From: Sporosarcina luteola
GTDB lineage: Bacteria > Bacillota > Bacilli > Bacillales_A > Planococcaceae
Length of the DNA: 64,000 nt
Direction of reading: 5' to 3'
Assembly (NCBI GenBank): GCA_014204635.1
Contig: JACHLS010000001.1
Span: 186,001 to 250,000 of the forward strand
Shown: piece after piece, positions 1-7,993 of the stretch
Layout: every line of letters begins with the position of its first letter
How positions within the stretch are numbered: the stretch's first letter is position 1
Notes under the pieces: model-generated
What the model was told of the DNA's origin: nothing
What the model saw: only the letters and a program-made list of their open reading frames with translations
The model's database searches: none
Translations under genes and position numbers: made by a program

Positions 1-477
1 CTGGGTGCCCCAGTCGCCGATATAATTTATTTTTACAGGACGATAACCCGACTTCTCCAGCAATAAAGCAATCGAATTGCCAATGACTGTGGAACGCAGA
101 TGACCCATGGAAAAGGGCTTGGCGATATTGGGTGAAGACATATCAATCGTAACAACACCATCCGCCCCAAGCGTTGACGTTCCATAGGCAGCTCCCTCCG
201 CCAAAATGGAGTGGAGGAGGGGTTCCGCAACAGCAGGCCGCTCGAGGAACAGATTGACATACCCATTCACAGCTTCCGCCTTTTGAATAGCAGGATGGGA
301 AACGGATGCCGCAATTTCTTCTGCAATAAGCTTAGGCGATTTCCGCAGCGTCTTCGCCATCGAAAAACAGGGCAGGGCATAGTCGCCCATTTCCGAATGA
401 AGCGGCCGTTCCACCATATGCGGTTCAATAGGCAAAGGACTGGCCGTTTGCAAAGCCTCGATAACAACTTGTTTCAT
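1..477 (-). CDS. argS: Arginyl-tRNA synthetase, N-terminal part (cut by window start)
   Basis: Class I aminoacyl-tRNA synthetase that charges tRNA-Arg in the cytoplasm. Only about 159 residues are inside the window. The first ~90 residues look like the ArgS-specific N-terminal domain that contacts the tRNA. They are followed by SSPNIAKPFSMGHLRST, in which SMGH is the ArgS version of the class I HIGH motif, and then by INYIGDWGTQ, also conserved in ArgS. The start is the ATG at 477, preceded on the minus strand by a GGGGG-rich ribosome site. A T-box leader lies directly upstream, as expected for an amino-acid-starvation-controlled synthetase gene. The reading frame runs off the left edge intact. 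Confidence 0.95.
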   Translation of the reverse strand, partial: MKQVVIEALQTASPLPIEPHMVERPLHSEMGDYALPCFSMAKTLRKSPKLIAEEIAASVSHPAIQKAEAVNGYVNLFLERPAVAEPLLHSILAEGAAYGTSTLGADGVVTIDMSSPNIAKPFSMGHLRSTVIGNSIALLLEKSGYRPVKINYIGDWGTQ

Positions 478-486
478 ACTATTACC

Positions 487-722
487 CCCTTTTTTCCAAA
501 AATAAAAAGCCCCCGTCTCATATCAATGAGACGGAAGCTTGTTCCGCGGTACCACTCAAATTGCCCGTTCGTCGGGCCACCTTTCTCCTAACGGCGAGAC
601 ACCGGCTTTTCCTACTTCTTTCAGAAAAGCATCTGTGAAGTGCGTTTCATGAACCCTCTTCGCCAGGCTTCCACCATCCCCGGCTCGCTATGGAAGTTAA
701 GGAGCATTACTCTCTTCGTCAA
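487..722 (-). promoter_or_regulatory. T-box leader of argS with apparent Arg (CGC) specifier
   Basis: On the minus strand the leader ends with the T-box core (TGGTACCGCG, about 543-552), followed by a terminator hairpin pairing CCGTCTCAT with ATGAGACGG and a run of T. At the 5' end a GAAG/CTTC stem flanks an internal loop with AGAGTAA on one side and CGCA on the other. Reading CGC as the specifier codon gives arginine, which agrees with the downstream gene. Uncharged tRNA-Arg would stabilise the antiterminator. A TATACAAT-like -10 sits at 727-734. The specifier assignment is my folding by eye. Confidence 0.9.
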
Positions 723-830
723 CGATATTGTATACCAATGTAGCAAATCGGCGGGATGCGTGTCAATGGGCAAAATTTTTAAGAAGATGCTTTGTGGAAT
801 TTGGTGAAGGGGGACGAAACAGGTTTACCT

Positions 831-1420
831 GGTGATAGAGGATACGAGAAATTGGACCGCTTAGAATTGCCGCGAGAATTACCATGTCCTGACTGTTCCA
901 TGGCGCGCGCAGAATGCCTTTGATCGACTAAGAATCAGATTTGATAGTTTGTTCGGGTATTATACGAGCGGTTTGAAGGGAAATACGAGAGGTTAGGGTC
1001 AAGATACGAGCTGTAGCAGGATTATACGAGCGGTTGCAGAGGGATATGAGCTGTTCCAAGATTATACGAGAGGTTGGAGAAGAGATACGAGCTGTTCCAG
1101 AAATATACGAGCGGTTTGGTCACCAGGCGGTGATAGAGGATACGAGAGATTGGACCGAGTGGACTTGTCGCGAGAATTACCATGCCCTGGCATGTTCCAT
1201 GGCGCGCAGCATGCCTTTGACCAACTAAGAAATTGATTTGATAGTTTGTTCAAGAAAGATATGAGCGGATTGGAGGGAAATACGAGCTGTTGGGAACAAG
1301 ATACGAGCTGTCACAGGAAAATACGAGCTGTCCTAGAATTATATGAGCGGTTGGAGACGAGATACGAGCTATCCTAGAAATATACGAGCGGTTTAGTCTA
1401 CAGCTGGTGAGAGAGCCTAT
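831..1420. repeat. Composite tandem repeat: two ~298-bp units built from 20-21-bp repeats
   Basis: Two long units start at 831 and 1129 (offset 298 bp) and share a ~130-bp head with only scattered differences. Each head is followed by seven or eight short repeats with core ATACGAGCGGTT or ATACGAGCTGTT, spaced 20-21 bp. A third unit seems to begin near 1404 and stops. The motif TTTACCTGGTGAT sits at the left edge, and TTTACCCGGTGAT recurs near 1534. No reading frame with a ribosome site covers the array. The gene-free stretch 735-1595 holds nothing else that I recognise. Confidence 0.85.
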
Positions 1421-1595
1421 TTGTCTGTTGCCATTAGGTTGCCGAGGGACTGGGGAATGAATGGTAGTGGAACATCCGCCGGGTTGATTCCCAAAAAAAC
1501 TTTTGAATTGTAGTCAAGCGGTAATCAATTCAATTTACCCGGTGATACCGTTTCTCCAAGTCCCGCTTGGGTATGCTATGGAAAGGAGAGGAGAG

Positions 1596-2849
1596 ATGTT
1601 CATGGCGAAGAAATTGAGAGAGGCGATCGAACGTTATTCAAGGCCGCTGAATGAGGCAGCGCTGGATGCTCTAGTGGAAGCGGCTGGAAACGCTGAAGTT
1701 GTCATGATTGGTGAAGCGTCGCATGGGACACATGAATTTTACAAGATCCGTGCGGAGCTTTCCAAACGGCTCATTGAAGAGAAAGACTTTACGATCGTTG
1801 CGGTGGAAGGGGACTGGCCGGCTGCTGCGGCCGTGAACCGCTTTGTCAAAGGGTTTGAGAAGGATGGTCCAGCCCAGGAGGTATTGTTGAAATCATTTGG
1901 GCGCTGGCCGACGTGGATGTGGGTGAATGAAGAAGTAAAGGAGTTTGTTGAGTGGTTAAAACAGCATAACAATGACTTGCCTGAGAAGATGAAGGCTGGA
2001 TTTTATGGTATCGACATGTATAGCTTGTATGAATCGATCGACGAGTTGCTTCAGTTTTTATCCGAAAATCCTCAATACGGAACAGATCTTACATTAGCAA
2101 AACAGGCGTTTTCCTGCTTTGAACCATACAATCGGATGCCCGAGCATTATGCGTTGTCGACTGCCCATTTTTCAGATGAGTGCATAAGTGAAGTCGCCAC
2201 CTTGCTGTCATCCATCCGGCAGAATGAAGAACGATTTGCCAGTCACCATGAGGAAGACCTGAACGTCAAAATGAATGCCTTGGTTGCTAAAAATGCAGAG
2301 GCCTATTACCGGGAAATGATGCAAGATGATGCGATTTCTTGGAATACACGCGATTTGCATATGGTGGAAGCGATCAATGAATTAAAGAACTATCATGGGC
2401 CGGATGCCAAGCTGATCATTTGGGAACACAACACCCATATCGGCGACGCCTCCGAAACATCCATGAAAGAGGACAAGATGATTAATGTCGGCCAGCTCAT
2501 CCGTGAGCAATACGGCAGCGACAACACATTTGCCATCGGTTTCGGAACCTACGAAGGAACTGTCATCGCATCCGATAGCTGGGGTGCTCCCCTGGAAAGA
2601 ATGACAGTCCCGCCTGCCAAATTCAACACATGGGAAGGGCAGATGCATGCGGCTGGGGCGGAGGATCAAGTGCTTCTATTCGCGGAAGAGAACCGCCAGT
2701 TGTTCAATGAATGGATTGGCCATCGCGCCATAGGAGTTGTTTACAATCCAGAATTCGAAGCCTACGGAAATTTTGTCCCCTCCCGTGTTGGCAGCCGGTA
2801 CGATGCATTTGTTTTTATTGATCAGTCAACTGCGTTACATCCTTTTTAG
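1596..2849 (+). CDS. Erythromycin esterase family hydrolase
   Basis: About 417 residues, typical length for the erythromycin esterase (EreA/EreB, PF05139-type) family. The family signature is GEASHGTHEFY at residues 39-49, with the catalytic-type Glu40 and His43; EGDWP follows near residue 71, then WVNEEVKEF and a late IWEHNTHIGDA segment with another conserved His. Characterised members open the macrolide lactone ring. Many chromosomal bacillary members have no proven substrate, so resistance is only a possibility. The ATG at 1596 follows AAAGGAG at 1582-1588. A second ATG at 1602 (MAKKLREAIE) is equally placed relative to GAGGAG. Upstream is the repeat array, and a terminator follows directly, so this is a single-gene transcript. 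Confidence 0.85.
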   Translation: MFMAKKLREAIERYSRPLNEAALDALVEAAGNAEVVMIGEASHGTHEFYKIRAELSKRLIEEKDFTIVAVEGDWPAAAAVNRFVKGFEKDGPAQEVLLKSFGRWPTWMWVNEEVKEFVEWLKQHNNDLPEKMKAGFYGIDMYSLYESIDELLQFLSENPQYGTDLTLAKQAFSCFEPYNRMPEHYALSTAHFSDECISEVATLLSSIRQNEERFASHHEEDLNVKMNALVAKNAEAYYREMMQDDAISWNTRDLHMVEAINELKNYHGPDAKLIIWEHNTHIGDASETSMKEDKMINVGQLIREQYGSDNTFAIGFGTYEGTVIASDSWGAPLERMTVPPAKFNTWEGQMHAAGAEDQVLLFAEENRQLFNEWIGHRAIGVVYNPEFEAYGNFVPSRVGSRYDAFVFIDQSTALHPF

Positions 2850-2880
2850 AGCCGTGTAGGTGTTTCCGCGGCTTTTTTTT
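2850..2880 (+). terminator. Rho-independent terminator after the esterase gene
   Basis: GCCGTG pairs with CGCGGC across a ten-base loop and runs into eight T, directly behind the TAG stop. Confidence 0.85.
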
Positions 2881-2913
2881 GGTGGTCTGAACAGAGAGGA
2901 TCTGGTTGGAAAT

Positions 2914-2943
2914 TTGTTAACGTAATTATGTACAAAGTATAGG
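2914..2943 (+). promoter_or_regulatory. Possible promoter of the riboswitch-nrd transcript
   Basis: TTGTTA (2914-2919) and TATAGG (2938-2943) are separated by 18 bp and lie ~115 nt before the riboswitch core. The match is moderate, and other A/T-rich hexamers nearby could serve. Confidence 0.35.
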
Positions 2944-3059
2944 ATGTCGTATAGAAAATCTTCCGAAAATAATTCAAATTCTTTTTACCTATTTACGATT
3001 AAACCACAACATGTTAGGGTAGTAGATGTACATAAAGCACAACATATAGTATTTGAACG

Positions 3060-3215
3060 ATGGAATGGTACCGTGACCGGTATAATAGGGAATCCGAAAA
3101 ATTGGAGCTGTCCCCGCAACTGTACACGCTGACGAACTGCTCATAACCACTATGGCAACTGCCATGGGAAGGGAGCAGGGAGGAGGAAGCGCAAGCCAGT
3201 AGACCTGCCATCTAT
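3060..3215 (+). promoter_or_regulatory. Cobalamin (B12) riboswitch
   Basis: The core contains TAATAGGGAATCCG, GAGCTGTCCCCGCAACTGTA, a variable hairpin region, and the B12-box segment GCCAGTAGACCTGCC at 3194-3208. These are the conserved blocks of the cobalamin riboswitch in the expected order and spacing. An intrinsic terminator (3321-3360) lies between it and the nrd start, so adenosylcobalamin binding most likely causes early termination. The downstream genes encode a B12-independent class I ribonucleotide reductase. That is the logic known from Streptomyces nrdABS, where the B12-free enzyme is shut off when B12 is available. Confidence 0.95.
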
Positions 3216-3320
3216 CGTGAAGCGACACTTTCTTCGGGGGTTGAGAGGTGGGAGCGAGCGGGTTTTTTCGCCTTTCCATTCGAAGGGTTTCAACCTGATT
3301 GTTTCCTACATACATCCATG

Positions 3321-3360
3321 GGCGATGTCTCACCGAAGAGGTGGGGCGTCGCTTTTTTTA
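3321..3360 (+). terminator. Riboswitch expression-platform terminator
   Basis: GCGATGTCTCACC pairs with GGTGGGGCGTCGC (several G-U pairs) around a GAAGA loop and is followed by seven T. It lies 39 bp before the nrdE start and is the likely OFF structure of the B12 riboswitch. Confidence 0.8.
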
Positions 3361-3398
3361 TTCTATGACATCCTAGGAGTAGGAAAGGAGCCAAACAG

Positions 3399-5621
3399 AT
3401 GACGATAATTCAAGAAAACAAAAAGGTGAATGACATCCTGGTGCAATTGAAGGAGGAATTCCGTGCGGACCATATCGCAGTTTTGGAAGCGGCGAGTCAA
3501 AAGTGGCTGGAACGCCATCCTGATGGCAGCAAGGAGAATTGGACGAAGGCGATGATTTTGGAGGCGCTCAGCTATATTGACGAAGCTTCCACGCATTGGA
3601 CATTTGTCGCGTCCCGTATTTACCTGGACTCAGTTTATGAACAGCAGCGCGTCATCCGCGGAGCAGAGGTATACGCAAATTTTGCTGGTCATGTGGAACG
3701 GCTCGTCCGCCAAGGATTGTATACGCCAGAACTACTGGAAAGCTATTCAACGCAAGAGTTGACAACCATTGGAACATTCATCGAGCCCGAGCGGGACAAG
3801 CTGCTTACATATATAGGACTGAAGACGTTAATGGATCGCTATGCGGCTGTTGATTTCAATAAAAAACCAGTGGAGCTTCCACAGGAACGCTGGCTCGTCA
3901 TCGCGATGACGCTCATGCAAAAGGAGACGGACAATCGTCTCGGCAAAATCGCAGAGGCATACTGGGCAATGAGCAATCTGTATATGACCGTCGCAACGCC
4001 GACGCTTGCGAATGCAGGCAAGCCGCATGGACAACTATCCAGCTGTTTCATCGACACAGTGGATGATTCGCTGCAAGGGATTTATGACAGCAATACCGAT
4101 ATTGCAAATCTATCAAAATATGGAGGCGGCATTGGAGTTTACATGGGCAAGGTGCGCTCGCGCGGTTCTTCCATCAGAGGGTTTAAAGGAGCGTCAAGTG
4201 GAGTCCTTCCTTGGATCAAACAACTGAACAATACAGCTGTGAGCGTCGATCAACTCGGACAGCGCCAAGGCGCCATTGCAGTGTATCTCGATGTATGGCA
4301 TAAGGACATCTTCACGTTTCTGGATTTGAAGCTGAACAACGGGGATGACAGATTGCGCGCGCATGATATTTTCACAGGCGTCTGCCTGCCGGATATTTTC
4401 ATGGAGCAGGTCGAAGCACGAGCCGACTGGCATTTATTTGACCCGCATGAAGTCCGGACGGTAATGGGCTATTCTCTGGAAGATTTCTATGATGAGACAA
4501 AAGGAACTGGATCGTTCCGTGAAAAGTACGAGGAATGCGCAAACCATCCACAATTGACGAAAGAAACGGTACCTGCAATCGAAGTGATGAAGCGCATTAT
4601 GCGCAGCCAGCTTGAAACGGGTACACCGTTCATGTTCTATCGGGATGAAGTGAACCGGATGAACCCGAATAAGCATGAGGGCATGGTGTATTCGAGTAAT
4701 TTATGTTCAGAAATCATGCAAAATCAGAGCGCGACGCAGTTCGAATCGGTCACGCTCGAAGACGATATTGTCGTCACACGTTCCAAGCCGGGTGATTTCG
4801 TTGTCTGCAACTTATCTTCCATCAATTTGGGACGGGCAGTGCCGGCAGGAGTATTAGAACGGCTCCTTACGATTCAAGTGCGCATGCTCGATAACGTCAT
4901 CGATTTGAATAAAATCCCGGTTGTCCAAGCACAACGGACAAACTCACGCTACCGCGGAATTGGGCTTGGCACATTCGGTTGGCATCATTTATTGGCCCTG
5001 AAAGGAATTCAATGGGAGTCAGAAGAAGCAGTTCGTTACGCGGATGAACTCTATGAGCAAATCGCCTTCCTGACGATCAAGTCCTCAATGGAGCTGGCAA
5101 AGGAAAAAGGGGCATATCCGTTATTCGAAGGCTCTGATTGGCAAACAGGTGCTTATTTTGAGCATCGGAGATATGATTCCAAAGCATGGCGGGAATTGCG
5201 TTTCGATGTTCAGGCAAACGGCATCCGCAACGGCTACCTCATGGCGGTGGCACCAAACAGTTCGACATCGGTCATTGCGGGTTCTACGGCATCCATCGAT
5301 CCAGTCTTCAAACCGTTCTATCATGAGGAGAAGAAAGATTACAAGCTGCCGGTTGTTGCGCCGGATCTTGACCATAACACATACAATGTGTATCGCCGAT
5401 CGGCCTATATCGTTGACCAGCGTTGGTCAATCAAACAAAACGCAGCCCGTCAGAAGCATGTCGATCAATCGATTTCATTCAATATTTACGTACCAAATAA
5501 TATTCGTGCGTCCGTCCTGCTCGATCTACACCTGCAAGCGTGGAAGTCCGGCATGAAGACAACATACTATACGAGATCCACCGCATCGGATATCGAGGAG
5601 TGCGAATGGTGTCATTCTTGA
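3399..5621 (+). CDS. nrdE: Class I ribonucleotide reductase, large (alpha) subunit
   Basis: Reduces ribonucleotides to deoxyribonucleotides; 740 residues. Visible catalytic elements are the redox pair Cys216 (in QLSSCF) and Cys470 (in VVCNLSS), the radical Cys436 and Glu438 within NLCSE, the PNSSTS phosphate-loop segment, and the C-terminal relay pair Cys735/Cys738 (CEWC). The N-terminus lacks an obvious ATP-cone, so it resembles NrdE (class Ib) more than long NrdA. The ATG at 3399 follows AAAGGAG. The operon is nrdE, flavodoxin, nrdF with overlapping ends, under the B12 riboswitch. I use the NrdE name; assignment to Ia or Ib is not settled by sequence alone. Confidence 0.93.
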   Translation: MTIIQENKKVNDILVQLKEEFRADHIAVLEAASQKWLERHPDGSKENWTKAMILEALSYIDEASTHWTFVASRIYLDSVYEQQRVIRGAEVYANFAGHVERLVRQGLYTPELLESYSTQELTTIGTFIEPERDKLLTYIGLKTLMDRYAAVDFNKKPVELPQERWLVIAMTLMQKETDNRLGKIAEAYWAMSNLYMTVATPTLANAGKPHGQLSSCFIDTVDDSLQGIYDSNTDIANLSKYGGGIGVYMGKVRSRGSSIRGFKGASSGVLPWIKQLNNTAVSVDQLGQRQGAIAVYLDVWHKDIFTFLDLKLNNGDDRLRAHDIFTGVCLPDIFMEQVEARADWHLFDPHEVRTVMGYSLEDFYDETKGTGSFREKYEECANHPQLTKETVPAIEVMKRIMRSQLETGTPFMFYRDEVNRMNPNKHEGMVYSSNLCSEIMQNQSATQFESVTLEDDIVVTRSKPGDFVVCNLSSINLGRAVPAGVLERLLTIQVRMLDNVIDLNKIPVVQAQRTNSRYRGIGLGTFGWHHLLALKGIQWESEEAVRYADELYEQIAFLTIKSSMELAKEKGAYPLFEGSDWQTGAYFEHRRYDSKAWRELRFDVQANGIRNGYLMAVAPNSSTSVIAGSTASIDPVFKPFYHEEKKDYKLPVVAPDLDHNTYNVYRRSAYIVDQRWSIKQNAARQKHVDQSISFNIYVPNNIRASVLLDLHLQAWKSGMKTTYYTRSTASDIEECEWCHS

Positions 5622-6055
5622 TTGCCTATGCATCCTGGAGCGGCAATACCGAAGAAGTGGCGGAAATGGTGCGGGATGAACTGAATAGGACCGGAATTGA
5701 AACGACGATGTACAGGATCGGTTTTGGCTCCGTTCCTGATCCGGGACAGTATGATGCCATGCTGCTTGGTTCCTTTACATGGGATAAAGGCGCTACGCCT
5801 GAGGAAGTGAAGGATTTCGTAGCAGCAATCGGCTACAAACCGGAGCCTGTCTACGTTTTCGGAACGGGAGACACACAATTTGGCGGGGACGATTTGTTTT
5901 GTCATGCAGCCGTCAAGCTCACGCGGTTCTATGCATCGGGCTGCCCGCCTCTTAAAATCGAACAAAGTCCGCGTGGCATTCAAGAAATGAAAGTCATCGA
6001 ATGGACGAAAGGAGTCTATCAACATTGGTTACACTTACACGAGTTAAAGTGCTGA
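5606..6055 (+). CDS. Flavodoxin-like protein of the nrd operon (probable NrdI role)
   Basis: 149 residues with the FMN phosphate loop SWSGNTEEVA near the N-terminus, a GSFTWDKG loop, and FGTGDTQFGGDDLFC, as in flavodoxins. In class Ib systems the flavodoxin-like NrdI supplies the oxidant that assembles the Mn cofactor of NrdF. This protein sits exactly between nrdE and nrdF, overlapping nrdE by 16 bp and nrdF by about 31 bp, so it probably fills that job. Its sequence looks closer to ordinary flavodoxins than to the short (~130 aa) NrdI family, so an electron-donor role is the alternative. The ATG at 5606 follows GAGGAG with 5 nt spacing. Confidence 0.8.
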   Translation: MVSFLIAYASWSGNTEEVAEMVRDELNRTGIETTMYRIGFGSVPDPGQYDAMLLGSFTWDKGATPEEVKDFVAAIGYKPEPVYVFGTGDTQFGGDDLFCHAAVKLTRFYASGCPPLKIEQSPRGIQEMKVIEWTKGVYQHWLHLHELKC

Positions 6056-7062
6056 ATCCAGCAAATCCAAACAAAGCGACAGCAATTTTTGGAGGAAAGG
6101 CGAGTGGCATCCTGAATTGGAATGACCTCGCACACCCTCATTTCTATACACTTCGACAACGGATTCGCTCGTTATTCTGGACGGCAAACGAAGTCGATAT
6201 GACGCAAGACGTCAAGCAGTTCCCGAACTTGTCCAAGACGGAGCAGGATGCCTTCCTGAAAATTATCGGCCTGCTTGCGACTCTTGATGGACCACAGACC
6301 GTCATCGCAATGAAAATCGCCGATTTCACGACAGATCCTGCGGTGAAATCCATTATGGCTACGATTGCGGATCAGGAAAGTGAACATAATCACAGCTATG
6401 CCTATGTACTCTCTTCCGTGACGACGCTCGACAAGCAGAACGCCTCATTTGAAATGGGCCGCACGGATGAAGTACTCATGAAGCGGAACGAACGGATTGT
6501 CGAGATATACAATGAGTTCGCTGAAAACCCGACAATTGAGACCGTGCTGAAAGCAATGGTTTATACGACGCTGCTCGAAGGCCTGTTCTTCTACAGCGGC
6601 TTCGCGTTCTTCTACAATTTGGCGCGCCACCAGAAAATGGTTGGCACCTCAACAATGATTTCATATATTAACCGCGATGAACTGCAGCATGGCAAGGCGA
6701 TCAGCGACATTTTCCGTGCAGCGCTTGCGGAAAATCCGGAGTACAACACCGAGGAATTCACGGAATGGATTTATGACCAATTCCGCCACTCTGTTGAGCA
6801 GGAAATCGTTTGGAGCCGCTATGTTCTCGGAGAGATCGATGGCATTGATTTGGACGAAATGGCGGGCTACGTTAAATACCGGGCCAACAAAATGCTCCGC
6901 ATGCTCGGACTAAGTGAAATCTACCCTGAATTCACGGAAAATCCGATGAAGTGGATACGCGCTTACGTTGACAACTTTGACGACACGAAAACGGACTTCT
7001 TCGAGCAGACATCCCGGCAATACGTGAAAACGAGCGATTTAAACGGGTTTGATGATTTGTAA
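6025..7062 (+). CDS. nrdF: Class I ribonucleotide reductase, small (beta) subunit
   Basis: 345-residue di-metal radical subunit. From the chosen start, the ligands and radical residue are Asp88, Glu118, His121 and Tyr125 (spacing E-x2-H-x3-Y as in R2 proteins), then the Glu of EGLFFYSG, and Glu/His in NRDELQHG. The start chosen is TTG at 6025, ten bases behind AAAGGAG. The in-frame ATG at 6001 has no ribosome site and lies deep in the flavodoxin gene. Last gene of the riboswitch operon; a strong terminator follows. Confidence 0.92.
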   Translation: MVTLTRVKVLNPANPNKATAIFGGKASGILNWNDLAHPHFYTLRQRIRSLFWTANEVDMTQDVKQFPNLSKTEQDAFLKIIGLLATLDGPQTVIAMKIADFTTDPAVKSIMATIADQESEHNHSYAYVLSSVTTLDKQNASFEMGRTDEVLMKRNERIVEIYNEFAENPTIETVLKAMVYTTLLEGLFFYSGFAFFYNLARHQKMVGTSTMISYINRDELQHGKAISDIFRAALAENPEYNTEEFTEWIYDQFRHSVEQEIVWSRYVLGEIDGIDLDEMAGYVKYRANKMLRMLGLSEIYPEFTENPMKWIRAYVDNFDDTKTDFFEQTSRQYVKTSDLNGFDDL

Positions 7063-7072
7063 GAGCTAATAA

Positions 7073-7107
7073 GCATGCATGGCTATAACGCTATGCATGT
7101 TTTTTTA
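7073..7107 (+). terminator. Terminator of the nrd operon
   Basis: CATGCATGGC pairs with GCTATGCATG around TATAAC and ends in seven T. Confidence 0.9.
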
Positions 7108-7465
7108 TGCAAGAAAATTAATTGTGTCTGCTAATTTCCTCATGGTTCCTTCCGAACGATCAAGATCTGAAAAGATTGCTATATCCCCATCCTCGTCACT
7201 TCAGGCAATAAGTTATGTGAATTTCAAATGCAAAATGAATTAGGCATAAGACCTAAATTAGTAGCTCTTGTGCTTATAATGATAGTTATCGAATATTTGC
7301 GAACATTAAATGTACCAAAAAGATTTAGGTCTATATTTCCGAGTTAGGTGGCATTCTGCTTTTATTATGAAAAAATGATATGGAGGAAATGTTCGTCCTG
7401 CTTTTTTAAAAAGAAATAAAATTTAAGCCAAATCGCTTGCTGGATTGTCTAATGAATAAAGAGGA
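7108..7465. other. Gene-free AT-rich stretch before the sigma gene
   Basis: No gene with a start and ribosome site was found. A 47-codon open frame without a start (about 7204-7347, hydrophobic centre) could be a gene remnant but is too short to judge. A weak AGGA/TCCT hairpin with six T lies at about 7383-7409. Confidence 0.4.
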
Positions 7466-7993
7466 GTGAGTTCCATTATTCATTTAGTGAAGAAAGCACA
7501 AAAAGGAAATGAAAAAGCCTTTTTGAAAATTTTTCAAATGTATGAAGCAGATATTTATAGAATGGCTTTTGTTTATATGAAAAATGAACAGGATGCTTTA
7601 GATATTGTACAAGAAACAGCTTATAAAGCGTTCGATAAAATTGAAACTTTAAAGGAGCCTGCTTATTTTAAAACCTGGCTTGTTAAAATTGCCATCAGCA
7701 GCTCGCTTAATCGATTGAAACAGCTACAAAGAATTATTCCTATGCAAGTTGACCAACTGGTAGAGCTGCCAACAATTAAGACCGATGCTGCACTATCGCT
7801 ACTACTTAAACAATTAATAAATGAGTTAACTACTGAAGAAAAAGGGATTGTCCTCTTGAAGTTTTATGAAGACTATACCTTTAAAGAGATTGCGGATACA
7901 CTACAAATGCCCTTAGGGAGTGTGAAATCAACTTTATATCGCGCACATAAGAAGCTGCGTTATCAAATGGAGGAGGTAGATTTTTATGGATAA
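7466..7993 (+). CDS. ECF-type RNA polymerase sigma factor
   Basis: About 175 residues with both sigma domains. Region 2 contains YRMAFVYMKNEQDALDIVQE and the FKTWLVKIA segment; region 4 contains KEIADTLQMPLGSVKSTLY as the helix-turn-helix. The next gene, overlapping by 8 bp, encodes a membrane protein that looks like its anti-sigma factor. The true start is uncertain. GAGGAG (7461-7466) touches the in-frame GTG at 7466 and so cannot serve it. An ATT codon at 7475 is spaced correctly (8 nt), and the next GTG at 7487 is too far and would cut into the conserved N-terminus. Codon use is more AT-rich than in the nrd genes. The target regulon is unknown. Confidence 0.88.
   Translation: MSSIIHLVKKAQKGNEKAFLKIFQMYEADIYRMAFVYMKNEQDALDIVQETAYKAFDKIETLKEPAYFKTWLVKIAISSSLNRLKQLQRIIPMQVDQLVELPTIKTDAALSLLLKQLINELTTEEKGIVLLKFYEDYTFKEIADTLQMPLGSVKSTLYRAHKKLRYQMEEVDFYG

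Noticed and set aside
1503..1595. Upstream extension of the erythromycin-esterase-like gene to 1503
   Set aside because: No ribosome site at 1503, the extra residues do not resemble the family, and AAAGGAGAGGAG stands before the ATGs at 1596 and 1602.
3217..3402. 61-codon frame between the riboswitch and nrdE
   Set aside because: It lies across the expression-platform terminator and has no ribosome site; the RNA structure explains the sequence.
5540..5605. Upstream start of the flavodoxin gene inside nrdE
   Set aside because: The extra 22 codons are a shadow of nrdE; GAGGAG stands five bases before the ATG at 5606.
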